DNA of 64,000 nucleotides, from positions 80,778,659 to 80,842,658 of the forward strand of contig CM049313.1 of assembly GCA_026874595.1 (NCBI GenBank). Reading direction: 5' to 3'. Source of the DNA: Sipunculus nudus. Taxonomy: Eukaryota > Annelida > Sipuncula > Golfingiida > Sipunculidae. A model generated the notes under the pieces. The model worked only from the letters and a program-made list of their open reading frames with translations, made no database searches and was not told the origin of the DNA. Shown in pieces: positions 22,196-36,063 of the stretch (its first letter is position 1; each line of letters begins with the position of its first letter). The position numbers and the translations under genes were made by a program.

Positions 22196-24060
22196 CTATG
22201 ACCACTATTTCAGATTTGAGATCAGAACAATTGATTTCTGCATAAACCACTATGACCAGATTTGATAAACTTTAAAGTGGTCTATATTTTTTTCTGAAGA
22301 AGTTGAGCTATATGCTTGGAGATGCCAGCCAGTGGGTGTGAATGGATTGCAATGAAACCCAAGCCAGGTGTTTGTGAAGAGTCTGGTGGAGATGAAGGGG
22401 GCCAAAACCTATTTGACTGTGTATAAGCATAAACTGGCCTGAAATCAGGTTTCTGGGGGCATGAAATTTTTGTTTGTGGGAACAGGGTAATATTATCTTG
22501 TTTCCCTGTATATACACCCTAAACTGGGCCTAATGACACCAAAACCAGGTTTGTGGGACCATCAGTACAGATTTGAGGGGGGGGGGGGAAATAGATTTTC
22601 TCTGTATATCACTATGTTCACTGTGTCCAGATTTGGAAATTCAAACTGGCCCTAATTTTTTTTCTGAGGGAGTTGAGCCAAATGCTTGGTGATGCCAGCC
22701 AGTGGGTGTAAATGGATTGCAATGATACCCAAACCAGGAGTGTGTGTTGAGTTTTGTGGGGATGAGGGGGGCCAGAACCTATTTGACTGTGTATAAGCAT
22801 AAACTGGCCTGAAATCAGCTTTCTGGGGGCTTGAAATTCTTGTTTGTGTCAACAGGGTAATATTATCTTGTTTCCCTGTATATACACCTTGAATTGGGCC
22901 TAATGACACCTAAACCATGTTTTAGGGACCATCATTACAGATTTGAGGTAAAAAAAAAATGGATTTTCCCTGTATATCACTATGTTCACTGTGTCCAGAT
23001 TTGGGAATTCAAACAGGCCCTAATTTTTTTTCTGAGGGAGTTGAGCCAAATGCTTGGTGATGCCAGCCAGTGGGTGTAAATGGATTGCAATGATACCCAA
23101 ACCAGGAGTGTGTGTTGAGTTTTGTGGGGATGAGGGGGGCCAGAACCTATTTGACTGTGTATAAGCATAAACTGGCCTGAAATCAGGTTTCTGGGGGCAT
23201 GAAATTTTTGTTTGTGGGAACAGGGTAATATTATCTTGTTTCCCTGTATATACACCCTAAACTGGGCCTAATGACACCAAAACCAGGTTTGTGGGACCAT
23301 CAGTACAGATTTGAGGGGGGGGGGGAAATGGATTTTCTCTGTATATCACTATGTTCACTGTGTCCAGATTTGGAAATTCAAACTGGCCCTAATTTTTTTT
23401 CTGAGGGAGTTGAGCCAAATGCTTGGTGATGCCAGCCAGTGGGTGTAAATGGATTGCAATGATACCCAAACCAGGAGTGTGTGTTGAGTTTTGTGGGGAT
23501 GAGGGGGGCCAGAACCTATTTGACTGTGTATAAGCATAAACTGGCCTGAAATCAGGTTTCTGGGGGCATGAAATTTTTGTTTGTGGGAACAGGGTAATAT
23601 TATCTTGTTTCCCTATATATACACACTATAGTGGGCCTAATGACACCAAAACCAGGTTTGTGGGACCATCAGTACAGATTTGAGGGGAAAAAATGGATTT
23701 TTTCTGTATATATCTATGTCCACTGTGTCCAGATTTGGAAATTCAAACTGGCCCTAATTTTTTTTCTGAGGGATTTGAACCCAATGCTTTGAGATTCCAG
23801 CCAGTGGGTGTAAATGGATTGCAATGATAGCCAAACCAGGTGTGTGTGATGAGTCTGGTGGAGATGAGGTGGTCCAAAACACTATTTGCCTGTGTATAAT
23901 AAGCCATATACTGTCCTCAGCTGAAATCAGCTTTCTGGGGGCTTGAAATGTTTGCTGGTGGGAACAAGGTAATATTATCTTGTTATCATGGATATACACC
24001 CTAAAATGGGTCTAAGAACACCAAATACATGCATGTTGGACCATGAGTACAGATTTGAGG
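22196..24060 (+). repeat. B array, five copies (HOR2)
   Basis: Five ~370-bp copies with G runs of 12 and 11 between copies. Confidence 0.9.
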
Positions 24061-26096
24061 TAACAAACTGTCTGTCTATAAATTAAAAAAAATCAAATAT
24101 CAAACTGTTATAAACATGTATCAATATATTTAATAAAATCTCTTTTCATCCAATGAATTGCATCTTATTTTTTCAATAAATAAACCATGATATTCAATTA
24201 CATCCAGTAATAAAAAATAAAAATAAAATGAATAAAAGTTTTTTTGTTTTTGTTTTTTTTTTTGGGGGGGGGGGGGGTGTTTGTGTTTTTTTTGCAGTAA
24301 AATCCAGGCTTCTCTTTGGATCCCGGCGGTGGGCGAGGGTACAATGGACACCACACAACATTTGAAAGAACATTTTTTTCTGCTGTTATTGGATGACCAA
24401 GTCTCTATGAATTTAAAAAAAAATATTGATTCCGTTATTCAAGATGACAGTGAAAATGACCCTATTTTTTCAATCATTCACCACTCTTTTCGAGCGTTCA
24501 TCGAATAAGAAAGAGCCCGTCCCACCGCATTTCCTGCGAGGGTTCGTTTCTTCAGAGTCCAAACAATCCTACAGGGGCGGGGTTTAGTCCATCTCGTCTT
24601 AAATTTGTGTCCGGGGCACGGCAAACATTATGAAAGCGGACAAAAACATTCATACGGCTGGTAAATGCGTTTATATGTAAACGCGGGGAATTCCCGGACA
24701 ATTCACGGAGAGATTTTATATGCAATGATACTTTTAATTACACGTTAAAATCATTTAAAATCTACCACTATATTACTCTAAAGACATTTATTCACTGTTA
24801 AATTACCGAAATAATAACCAGCGCAAACAATGTGGGACTGCCACTAACACCAATCTGGATCACCAGCTAACATTGACTACCGATCTTACATCAGACGAAA
24901 ACGCTAAACACTATATATTTTTTCAACAGTTTACTGTGCAAACCGTAACAAAACCATGCAGGATATCAAAATTACAGGTTCTTAAGGAAATATGATACAA
25001 AACATAAATTGTACCTTTGCTCACATTTAATAATATCATCATGATGAATTCTCCGCGAATTCTCCAGCTGTCCGCGTTATAGATGTATATGTATTTATTA
25101 ATGACAAAAATTGACATACAATTTTATGGATACCCGTATAATTGCGGTTTTCTGGACCGTCCCAGCCCACAGGTAGGATAATATGGATTCCCGACAATAT
25201 TCTAATGACCGTTCCCTGAGCTGGAACGGGCTAAGAAGGTCCCTGTCATTTTTTTTAATTGTCAATTCCCAGGTTTTTCGGATAAAAAAATGGCCCAATC
25301 CTTCATTCAATCTCCAGCCTCTTCTGGCGTTCCGGGTTTAAAAAAGAGCCCGTCCCATGCCTATTTCAGCTAGGACTGCAAACTCTGGGGTCAAAACAAC
25401 TCAACTACGGCTTGGGATTACTACCTTTCCTCTTAAATTTCCATCGCGCCCGTGTCAAGTGTACCGTTTTATTCACAAACGTGCGGCAGGCGCCAAAAAA
25501 TTTGACAGCACCCCTTTCTCATGCCAGTAAATAGTTTTATATATAAAGTCCTAACCCACCACGGAACTAGGGCCTCACAATTTTTTATCTTATTACTTAC
25601 TACTTCAGACTCCTTAAACATCCCTGCTTTCCTTTTTTAACCAAAGATTCCAATTTTTAACATATATTAAATTTCACATTACACGAAGGGGACATTACAG
25701 TTAATCCGTGATGGGCAGGACTTCTTGGAATTTTATAATTCCCGGACGCAGGCTGACCGACTGCCTTTTTTCTTCAAGGACAGCCCTAATTTAAGCCATC
25801 ATCAGACTTGAAGATGTCCTCAGGCCGACCTATTTGTCCAGGAATGAAAGGTCACGTCTCCCTTACCCAGAGGTCGGGTCTCTGTCTAACACGAACGCGG
25901 CTTCGCTTGCATTTCGGCATTCTGGACGTTCAACTCTTCAAGTTTCATTTTCAGTGCTTTTCTTATTTCCAGCACTCAAGAATAGGAGAACTGCCAAGGA
26001 TTCAGTTGGACTTCCTTTATTTTTATTTCTGTCCAAAAATGGGTTATCTTGTATAGGATGGCTACTAATAACAACACTATTAATGTCTCTCTATCC

Positions 26097-26128
<32 letters not shown>

Positions 26129-26325
26129 GTCTCTCTGTCTACTCCTCTTTGACTTTTGAAAATCAGCAAGACCTTATTCATATGTGCTACTGTTTTCCCC
26201 ATGATAGAGGTTTTTCATTTGATCAGATCCAAATGTTCCCTGTCTGTCTGCCTAGTAACTGTCCATCTATTTCGCTGTCTTATTTCCGGTCACTTCCGGC
26301 AAGCGTTCGACCTCAGGTCGTCTAG
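24061..26325 (+). repeat. C block (HOR2)
   Basis: Same parts as C of HOR0. The 54-codon frame at 24344-24508 has an Asp codon where other + strand copies have Tyr (near 24427). Terminal hairpin plus CTAG at 26308-26325. Confidence 0.88.
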
Positions 26326-27594
26326 TTTGTTTGTTTGTTTGTCTGTCCAGTCTCTACAGGTCGCAATTTTGATCCCATCGCTTTCAAACTTTCACAGTTT
26401 GTGTAAAATCAAAAATGCAAGAAGCCTATTGTTTTTGGGCAATATAGGTCAAAGGTCAAGGTCAAGGTCATCAAAAGTTCCTAAAGTGCTCTTTTCTTCA
26501 TATCTCCATTACTATTTGTCATAGCCACTTCAAACAGGGCTCATTTTAATCGGCATTCCAAGGCCTTTCTTCTGATATATATGTTGCTGAAATCTGCTGT
26601 TTCTATGGTTACACATTTTGGGGGGAAACTCATGATTTTCGAAAATAAAAGGCCTAATTTTTCTAACTTTGTCATTTTTAAAGCTAGAGAGTTCTAGTTT
26701 TTTGCATCAGATAGTACTAAATAAGCTTTTAATTATACAAGTGAAAGTCTCGTAAAATCTCGCACCATTTCTCGTCAAACGAGAATTTTCGAGATTTCAT
26801 TAAATATGGCTTACAGGTCGCATTTTTTAAACTATGACTTTGAAAATGACATATTTTGTGTTATTTAGAAATATCTCGAAACCAATTTTTCATTTTTTGG
26901 AAATAGCCACCAGGGGGCGTGGTACATGAAACACTGTAACATATCATTTTTCTGCAATATCTCAAAAAATATTAAACGTGACACCATTTTTTGGGTCGTA
27001 TCTGAAACTAGGAACATTGGCTTATCCCTTCGCACATGTTGCTTTGTGCTGCCGTTACCATGGTTACCAAATTTTGGGGTAAAACTTGACAATCTGAAAA
27101 TTCGGAGTTTTCCAGCTTCTCTCTCTGTTGATATTTGCGATAGAAAGGTCTGGTGTTTGGCGTTAGACAGCATCCCTCTAGTTCTCAGTCATTCAATCGC
27201 AAGTCTCGTCATATCTCGCACCGTTTCTCGTGAAACGAGAACACGTGACCATTCAAAGAAATGCCTATAATTATGTCATTTTTCACGCTACAGACACATG
27301 GTTTGCAGCGCTGGATAGCGGCTGACACTCGCAGTCACATTCAGGGGTCACATTGTTAGTCTCGTCAAATCTCGCGCCGTTTTTCGCCAAACCACGAAGA
27401 CACGTGCCGTCGCCGCAAGTGGCGGCAGGGTCCCTACGGTGGGCGGCCGGCGTGTGCAGCGGTGCGTGACGGCCTCTCCGGGCCCCATCTATGATCATAC
27501 ATGTTGGAGGCACAGTCCAGACTTTATTGCTTGCCGGAAATCTTCGATTTTCGCAAGCTGGTTGGTCAGTCGCGGATGTCTGTTTGTCTGTTTG
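26326..27594 (+). repeat. A1 unit, HOR3 copy 1
   Basis: 1269 bp, one hairpin, CTCF-like core at 26907-26919. Confidence 0.92.
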
Positions 27595-29023
27595 TTTGTT
27601 TGTTTGTTTGTCTGTCCAGTCTCTACAGGTCGCAATTTTGATCCCATCGCTTTCAAACTTTCACAGTTTGTGTAAAATCAAAAATGCAAGAAGCCTATTG
27701 TTTTTGGGCAATATAGGTCAAAGGTCAAGGTCAAGGTCATCAAAAGTTCCTAAAGTGCTCTTTTCTTCATATCTCCATTACTATTTGTCATAGCCACTTC
27801 AAACAGGGCTCATTTTAATCGGCATTCCAAGGCCTTTCTTCTGATATATATGTTGCTGAAATCTGCTGTTTCTATGGTTACACATTTTGGGGGGAAACTC
27901 ATGATTTTCGAAAATAAAAGGCCTAATTTTTCTAACTTTGTCATTTTTAAAGCTAGAGAGTTCTAGTTTTTTGCATCAGATAGTACTAAATAAGCTTTTA
28001 ATTATACAAGTGAAAGTCTCGTAAAATCTCGCACCATTTCTCGTCAAACGAGAATTTTCGAGATTTCATTAAATATGGCTTACAGGTCGCATTTTTTAAA
28101 CTATGACTTTGAAAATGACATATTTTGTGTTATTTAGAAATATCTCGAAACCAATTTTTCATTTTTTGGAAATAGCCACCAGGGGGCGTGGTACATGAAA
28201 CACTGTAACATATCATTTTTCTGCAATATCTCAAAAAATATTAAACGTGACACCATTTTTTGGGTCGTATCTGAAACTAGGAACATTGGCTTATCCCTTC
28301 GCACATGTTGCTTTGTGCTGCCGTTACCATGGTTACCAAATTTTGGGGTAAAACTTGACAATCTGAAAATTCGGAGTTTTCCAGCTTCTCTCTCTGTTGA
28401 TATTTGCGATAGAAAGGTCTGGTGTTTGGCGTTAGACAGCATCCCTCTAGTTCTCAGTCATTCAATCGCAAGTCTCGTCATATCTCGCACCGTTTCTCGT
28501 GAAACGAGAACACGTGACCATTCAAAGAAATGCCTATAATTATGTCATTTTTCACGCTACAGACACATGGTTTGCAGCGCTGGATAGCGGCTGACACTCG
28601 CAGTCACATTCAGGGGTCACATTGTTAGTCTCGTCAAATCTCGCGCCGTTTTTCGCCAAACCACGAAGACACGTGCCGTCGCCGCAAGTGGCGGCAGGGT
28701 CCCTACGGTGGGCGGCCGGCGTGTGCAGCGGTGCGTGACGGCCTCTCCGGGCCCCATCTATGATCATACATGTTGGAGGCACAGTCCAGACTTTATTGCT
28801 TGCCGGAAATCTTCGATTTTCGCAAGCTGGTTGGTCAGTCGCGGATGTCTGTTTGTTGCTTGCCGGAAATCTTCGATTTTCGCAAGCATGTTGGTCACCC
28901 GCGTATGTTTGTTTGTTGCTTGCCGGAAATCTTCGATTTTCGCAAGCATGTTGATCACCCGCGTATGTTTGTTGCTTGCCGGAAATCTTCGATTTTCGCA
29001 AGCATGTTGATCACCCGCGTATG
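27595..29023 (+). repeat. A1 unit, HOR3 copy 2
   Basis: A1 body ending in four hairpin copies. CTCF-like core at 28176-28188. The linker after the third and fourth hairpins is of A2 type (ATGTTGATCACCCGCG), so the A1-to-A2 switch lies inside the hairpin minisatellite. Confidence 0.92.
28798..29003 (+). repeat. Hairpin minisatellite, 4 copies
   Basis: Copies start at 28798, 28858, 28918 and 28974, giving steps of 60, 60 and 56 bp. The shorter last step lacks one TTTG. The 30-nt hairpin is unchanged while the linkers vary. Confidence 0.92.
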
Positions 29024-30401
29024 TTTGTTTGTTTGTTTGTCTGTCTGTTTGTCTGTATGTACACGCGCTAGAGGCCACAGTTTTTAAGCAATCGCTCTGA
29101 AACTTATACATAAACTGTGAGATCTGTTCTCCTCGGAGCCTATTGTTTTTGGTCATGATCGGTCAAAGGTCAAGGTCAGGGTCACCAAAAAACCTAAAAT
29201 TTTTACTTTCTTCATATCTTTGTCAATAATAATCGTATCCGCATAATCTGTAGCTCATTTTATTCCTCACTATGTTAGCTTTCCAAGGGCTGGCAAATTT
29301 TTCCGGTCAATGGTTACCATGGTAACGTATTTTTGGGGGAAATTCAGAAAATTCGAAAATTTCCCTCCAAATTTCTCATTATTCAAGTTAGAGAGGTCTA
29401 GTTTTTTGCAATGCATAGCATTTAATATGCTCTGTGCGAAATTAATGTAAGTCTCGCAAAATCTCGTGCCATGTGTCGTCAAATGGGACTTTTCGAGATT
29501 TCATTAAATATGATTTACAGGTCGCAGTTTTACAGCTAAGGTTCTGAAAGTGACATATTTTCTGTCGTTCTGTATTATCTCAAACTTGTTTTTTCATTTT
29601 TCGGAAATAGCCACCAGGGGGCGTGGTACTGGAAACACTGTAACATATCATTTTTCCGCAATATCTAAAAAAATATTAAGCATATAACAATTTTTTTTGT
29701 CGCATCTAAAACTAGGATCATTGCCTTATTCCTTCGTACATTTAGCCTTGTGCTGCCGTTACCATGGTGACCAAATTTTGGGGTAAAACTTGACAATCTG
29801 AAATACGGAGTGTTCCTGCTTCTGTCTCTGTCAATATTTGCGATAGAACGCTCTGGTTTTTGGCGTTAGATAGCATTAGTTTACTTCTTAGTCATTCAAT
29901 AGAAAGGCTCGTCATATCTCGCACCGTTTCTCGTGAAACGAGAACACGAGACCATTCAAAGAAATGCCTATAATTCTGTCATTTTTTACGCTACAGACAC
30001 ACGGTTTGCAGCGTTGGATAGCGGCTGACACTCGCAGTCACATTCAGGGGTCACATTGTTAGTCTCGTCAAATCTCGCGCCGTTTTTCGCCAAACCGCGA
30101 AGACCCGTGCCATCGCCGCAAGTGCCGGCAGGGTCCTTATGGTGGGCGGCCGGCGTGTGCAGCGGTGCGTGTCGGCCTTTCCGGGCCCTGTCTATTATCC
30201 TACATGTTGGAGGCACAGTCACAACTTTATTGCTTGCCGGAAATCTTCGATTTTCGCAAGCATGTTGATCACCCGCGTATGTTTGTTTGTTGCTTGCCGG
30301 AAATCTTCGATTTTCGCAAGCATGTTGATCACCCGCGTATGTTTGTTTGTTGCTTGCCGGAAATCTTCGATTTTCGCAAGCATGTTGATCACCCGCGTAT
30401 G
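29024..30401 (+). repeat. A2 unit, HOR3 (1378 bp)
   Basis: It differs from A1 in the block after the microsatellite (ACACGCGCTAGAGGCCACAG), in having the full GTTACCATGGTAAC palindrome near 29314, and in many substitutions. CTCF-like core at 29611-29623. It ends with three hairpins (30232, 30292, 30352), which explains its greater length than A2'. Confidence 0.9.
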
Positions 30402-31850
30402 TTTGTTTGTTTGTTTGTCTGTCTGTTTGTCTGTATGTACACGCGCTAGAGGCCACAGTTTTTAAGCAATCGCTCTGAAACTTATACATAAACTGTGAGA
30501 TCTGTTCTCCTCGGAGCCTATTGTTTTTGGTCATGATCGGTCAAAGGTCAAGGTCAGGGTCACCAAAAAACCTAAAATTTTTACTTTCTTCATATCTTTG
30601 TCAATAATAATCGTATCCGCATAATCTGTAGCTCATTTTATTCCTCACTATGTTAGCTTTCCAAGGGCTGGCAAATTTTTCCGGTCAATGGTTACCATGG
30701 TAACGTATTTTTGGGGGAAATTCAGAAAATTCGAAAATTTCCCTCCAAATTTCTCATTATTCAAGTTAGAGAGGTCTAGTTTTTTGCAATGCATAGCATT
30801 TAATATGCTCTGTGCGAAATTAATGTAAGTCTCGCAAAATCTCGTGCCATGTGTCGTCAAATGGGACTTTTCGAGATTTCATTAAATATGATTTACAGGT
30901 CGCAGTTTTACAGCTAAGGTTCTGAAAGTGACATATTTTCTGTTGTTTTGTATTATCTCGAACTTGTTTTTTCATTTTTTGAAAATAGCCACCAGGGGGC
31001 GTGGTACTGGAAACACTGCAACTTACCATTTTTCTGCAATACCAAAAAAAATATTAAACGTGGCACAATGTTTACTGTCTTATCTGAAACTAGGATCGTC
31101 GGCTTATTCCTGCGTACATGTAGCTTTGCGCTGCTGTTACCATGGTAACCAAATTTTGGGGTAAAACTTGGCAATCTGAAAATAATAAGTTTTTTGCTTC
31201 TATCTCTGTTAATATTTATACTACAAGTGTCTAGTTTTCTGCATGAGGTAGCATTCCCTTGCCACTAATGCAGTTAATTGCAAGTCTCGTAGAATCTCGC
31301 TCTGTTTTCCGTCAAACGAGAAATTACGAGATTTCACAGAAATGCATATAACTTGGTCACCTTTTCGGCTAAAGAGGAGCAGTTTTCAGCATTTTGTTGC
31401 GTTTTGGGAGCTTAACAAGATAATAACTTATATCTCGCCACATCTCGTACCATCTCCCGCCAAACGAGAATATTCGAGAATTCGAACAAATGTCTATATC
31501 TCTGTCATTTGAATGCCAGAGATTTTATTTTTCTATTGTTCAAGATTCACTTGACTAGTTTGAAGTGACAAAATTGAATATCTCGTCATATCTCGCATCA
31601 TTTCTTGTCAAACGAGAACATGGGACCATTCAAAGATACGCCTATAATTCTGTTATTTTAATGCTGAAGACCTTTAGTTTTCAGCATTCGATAGCGTCTA
31701 ACACTCTCGGTCACATTATGTGTTTATATTGTAAGTTTCGTCAAATCTGGGATCGTTTTTTCTTCAAATAAAATAGTACATCCTATTGCCGTGACCATAA
31801 GTGGCGGCAGTATGTGATAGTAAATGTCGGCAGGGGCATTACACTTGACA
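30402..31850 (+). repeat. A-long unit (HOR3)
   Basis: The first part is of A2 type, matching the preceding unit closely to about 30930, then it changes to the A-long sequence. CTCF-like core at 30989-31001. The change of subtype within the unit is a sign of recombination between A variants. Confidence 0.85.
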
Positions 31851-32148
31851 GTTGGAGCCGTGTTCTATGGGTGTGCGATGGCCCATGAAGAAGACTTCTA
31901 TTGTGTTGTTATCGTCTTCCTTTGATTGCTGCTTCGTAAGCTTCACAGACCAGCGCCAACCACCTGGTTGCCATGTGTCCTCAATGTGAACAACCTTTGC
32001 TGTTTTCCTTTCCCTAAGATATGTATGGTAGCCTGTTCACTTGTCCTTAGATTGTTTATTGTTGGTGTATTGAAGTAAAATAAAATGCCAGGTTTTCCTG
32101 CATATTGATTGTAAATTGAATAAAATCATACAAGAACCAACCAATGTT
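31851..32148 (+). repeat. Spacer D (HOR3)
   Basis: Same segment as in the other HORs with a few substitutions (for example CACCTGGTTGCC for CACCTAGTTGCC); no gene seen. Confidence 0.7.
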
Positions 32149-34000
32149 CTATGACCACTATTTCAGATTTGAGATCAGAACAATTGATTTCTGCATAAAC
32201 CACTATGACCAGATTTGATAAACTTTAAAGTGGTCTATTTTTTTTCTGAAGAAGTTGAGCTATATGCTTGGAGATGCCAGCCAGTGGGTGTGAATGGATT
32301 GCAATGAAACCCAAGCCAGGTGTTTGTGAAGAGTCTGGTGGAGATGAAGGGGGCCAAAACCTATTTGACTGTGTATAAGCATAAACTGGCCTGAAATCAG
32401 GTTTCTGGGGGCATGAAATTTTTGTTTGTGGGAACAGGGTAATATTTTCTTGTTTCCCTGTATATACACCCTAAACTGGGCCTAATGACACCAAAACCAG
32501 GTTTGTGGGACCATCAGTACAGATTTGAGGGGGAAAAATGGATTTTATCTGTATATCACTATGTTCACTAGGTCCAGATTTGGAAATTCAAACTGGTCCT
32601 AATTTTTTTTCTGATGGAGTTGAGCCAAATGCTTTGAGATACTAGCCAGTGGGTGTAAATGGATTGCAATGATACCAAACCAGGTGTGTGTGTTGAGCTT
32701 TGTGGAGATGAGGGGGGCCAGAACCTATCTGACTGTGTATAAGCATAAACTGGCCTGAAATCAGGTTTCTGGGGGCTTGAAATTCTTGTTTGTGTCAACA
32801 GGGTAATATTATCTTGTTTCCCTGTATATACACCTTGAATTGGGCCTAATGACACCTAAACTATGTTTTAGGGACCATCATTACAGATTTGAGGTAAAAA
32901 AAATGGATTTTCCCTGTATATCACTATGTTCACTGTGTCCAGATTTGGGAATTCAAACTGGCCCTAATTTTTTTTCTGAGGGAGTTGAGCCAAATGCTTG
33001 GTGATGCCAGCCAGTGGGTGTAAATGGATTGCAATGATACCCAAACCAGGAGTGTGTGTTGAGTTTTGTGGGGATGAGGGGGGCCAGAACCTATTTGACT
33101 GTGTATAAGCATAAACTGGCCTGAAATCAGGTTTCTGGGGGCATGAAATTTTTGTTTGTGGGAACAGGGTAATATTATCTTGTTTCCCTGTATATACACC
33201 CTAAACTGGGCCTAATGACACCAAAACCAGGTTTGTGGGACTATCAGTACAGATTTGAGGGGGGAAAATGGATTTTCTCTGTATATCACTATGTTCACTG
33301 TGTCCAGATTTGGAAATTCAAACTGGCCCTAATTTTTTTTCTGAGGGAGTTGAGCCAAATGCTTGGTGATGCCAGCCAGTGGGTGTAAATGGATTGCAAT
33401 GATACCCAAACCAGGAGTGTGTGTTGAGTTTTGTGGGGATGAGGGGGGCCAGAACCTATTTGACTGTGTATAAGCATAAACTGGCCTGAAATCAGGTTTC
33501 TGAGGGCATGAAATTTTTGTTTGTGTTAACAGGGTAATATTATCTTGTTTCCCTGTATATACACACTAAACTGGGCCTAATGACACCAAAACCAGGTTTG
33601 TGGGACCATCAGTACAGATTTGAGGGGAAAAAATGGATTTTTTCTGTATATCACTATGTCCACTGTGTCCAGATTTGGAAATTCAAACTGGCCCTAATTT
33701 TTTTTCTGAGGGATTTGAACCAAATGCTTTGAGATTCCAGCCAGTGGGTGTAAATGGATTGCAATGATAGCCAAACCAGGTGTGTGTGATGAGTCTGGTG
33801 GAGATGAGGTGGTCCAAAACACTATTTGCCTGTGTATAATAAGCCATATACTGTCCTCAGCTGAAATCAGCTTTCTGGGGGCTTGAAATGTTTGCTGGTG
33901 GGAACAAGGTAATATTATCTTGTTATCATGGATATACACCCTAAAATGGGTCTAAGAACACCAAATACATGCATGTTGGACCATGAGTACAGATTTGAGG
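32149..34000 (+). repeat. B array, five copies (HOR3)
   Basis: The second copy is of a different subtype (GGTCCTAA, CTGATGGAG, GATACTAGCC) and G runs are only about 4-6 long. Confidence 0.9.
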
Positions 34001-36031
34001 TAACAAATTGTCTGTCTATAAATTAAAAAAAAATCAAATATCAAACTGTTATAAACATGTATCAATATATTTAATAAAATCTCTTTTCATCCAATGAATT
34101 GCATCTTATTTTTTTATAAATAAACCATGATATTCAATTACATCCAGTAATAAAAAATAAAAATAAAATGAATAAAAGTTTTTTTGTTTTTTTTTTTTTG
34201 GGGGGGGGGGGGTGTTTGTGGTTTTTTTGCAGTAAAATCCAGGCTTCTCTTTGGATCCCGGCGGTGGGCGAGGGTACAATGGACACCACACAACCTTTGA
34301 AAGAACATTTTTTTCTGCTGTTATTGGATGACCAAGTCTCTATGAATTTAAAAAAAAATATTTATTCCGTTATTCAAGATGACAGTGAAAATGACCCTAT
34401 TTTTTCAATCATTCACCACTCTTTTCGAGCGTTCATCGAATAAGAAAGAGCCCGTCCCACCGCATTTCCTGCGAGGGTTCGTTTCTTCAGAGTCCAAACA
34501 ATCCTACAGGGGCGGGGTTTAGTCCATCTCGTCTTAAATTTGTGTCCGGGGCACGGCAAACATTATGAAAGCGGACAAAAACTTTCATACGGCTGGTAAA
34601 TGCGTTTATATGTAAACGCGGGGAATTCCCGGACAATTCACGGAGAGATTTTATATGCAATGATACTTCTAATTACACGTTAAAATCATTTAAAATCTAC
34701 CACTATATTACTCTTAAGACATTTATTCACTGTTAAATTACCGAAATAATAACCAGCGTAAACAATGTGGGACTGCCACTAACACCAATCTGGATCACCA
34801 GCTAACATTGACTACCGATCTTACATAAGACAAAAACGCTAAACACTATATATGGTTTCAACAGTTTACTGTGCAAACCGTAACAAAACCATGCAGGATA
34901 TCAAATTTACAGGTTCTTAAGGAAATATGATACAAAACATAAATTGTACCTTTGCTCACATTTAATAATATCATCATGATGAATTCTCCGCGAATTCTCC
35001 AGCTGTCCGCGTTATAGATGTATATGTATTTATTAATGACAAAAATTGACATACAATTTTATGGATACCCGTATAATTGCGGTTTTCTGGACCGTCCCAG
35101 CCCACAGGTAGGATAATATGGATTCCCGACAATATTCTAATGACCGTTCCCTGAGCTGAAACGGGCTAAGAAGGTCCCTGTCATTTTTTTTAATTGTCAA
35201 TTCCCAGGTTTTTCGGATAAAAAAATGGCCCAATCCTTCATTCAATCTCCAGCCTCTTCTGGCGTTCCGGGTTTAAAAAAGAGCCCGTCCCATGCCTATT
35301 TCAGCTAGGACTGCAAACTCTGGGGTCAAAACAACTCAACTACGGCTTGGGATTACTACCTTTCCTCTTAAATTTCCATCGCGCCCGTGTCAAGTGTACC
35401 GTTTTATTCACAAACATGCGGCAGGCGCCAAAAAATTTGACAGCACCCCTTTCTCATGCCAGTAAATAGTTTTATATATAAAGTCCTAACCCACCACGGA
35501 ACTAGGGCCTCACAATTTTTTATCTTATTACTTACTACTTCAGACTCCTTAAACATCCCTGCTTTCCTTTTTTAACCAAAGATTCCAATTTTTAACATAT
35601 ATTAAATTTCACATTACACGAAGGGGACATTACAGTTAATCCGTGATGGGCAGGACTTCTTGGAATTTTATAATTCCCGGACGCAGGCTGACCGACTGCC
35701 TTTTTTCTTCAAGGACAGCCCTAATTTAAGCCATCATCAGACTTGAAGATGTCCTCAGGCCGACCTATTTGTCCAGGAATGAAAGGTCACGTCTCCCTTA
35801 CCCAGAGGTCGGGTCTCTGTCTAACACGAACGCGGCTTCGCTTGCATTTCGGCATTCTGGACGTTCAACTCTTCAAGTTTCATTTTCAGTGCTTTTCTTA
35901 TTTCCAGCACTCAAGAATAGGAGAACTGCCAAGGATTCAGTTGGACTTCCTTTATTTTTATTTCTGTCCAAAAATGGGTTATCTTGTATAGGATGGCTAC
36001 TAATAACAACACTATTAATGTCTCTCTATCC

Positions 36032-36063
<32 letters not shown>

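Larger units (their letters stand above)
17862..26325 (+). repeat. Higher-order repeat 2 (8464 bp)
   Basis: Same layout as HOR1. The 4-bp length difference comes from shorter G runs in B (12 at about 22577 and 11 at about 23315) set against small changes elsewhere. The C block belongs to the same subfamily as HOR0 and HOR1 (CATCAGACGAAAACGC near 24890). Confidence 0.9.

Noticed and set aside
28798-29060. CRISPR-like pattern of 30-nt repeats with ~26-30-nt linkers
   Set aside because: The linkers are copies of one another and not unique spacers, there are no cas genes, and the surroundings are a eukaryotic satellite.
29986-30534. 182-codon reverse-strand open frame
   Set aside because: It is kept open by the 60-bp hairpin minisatellite (a multiple of three) and reads through the microsatellite (QTDRQTNKQT). 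Its length follows the hairpin copy number, and it has no recognisable domain.
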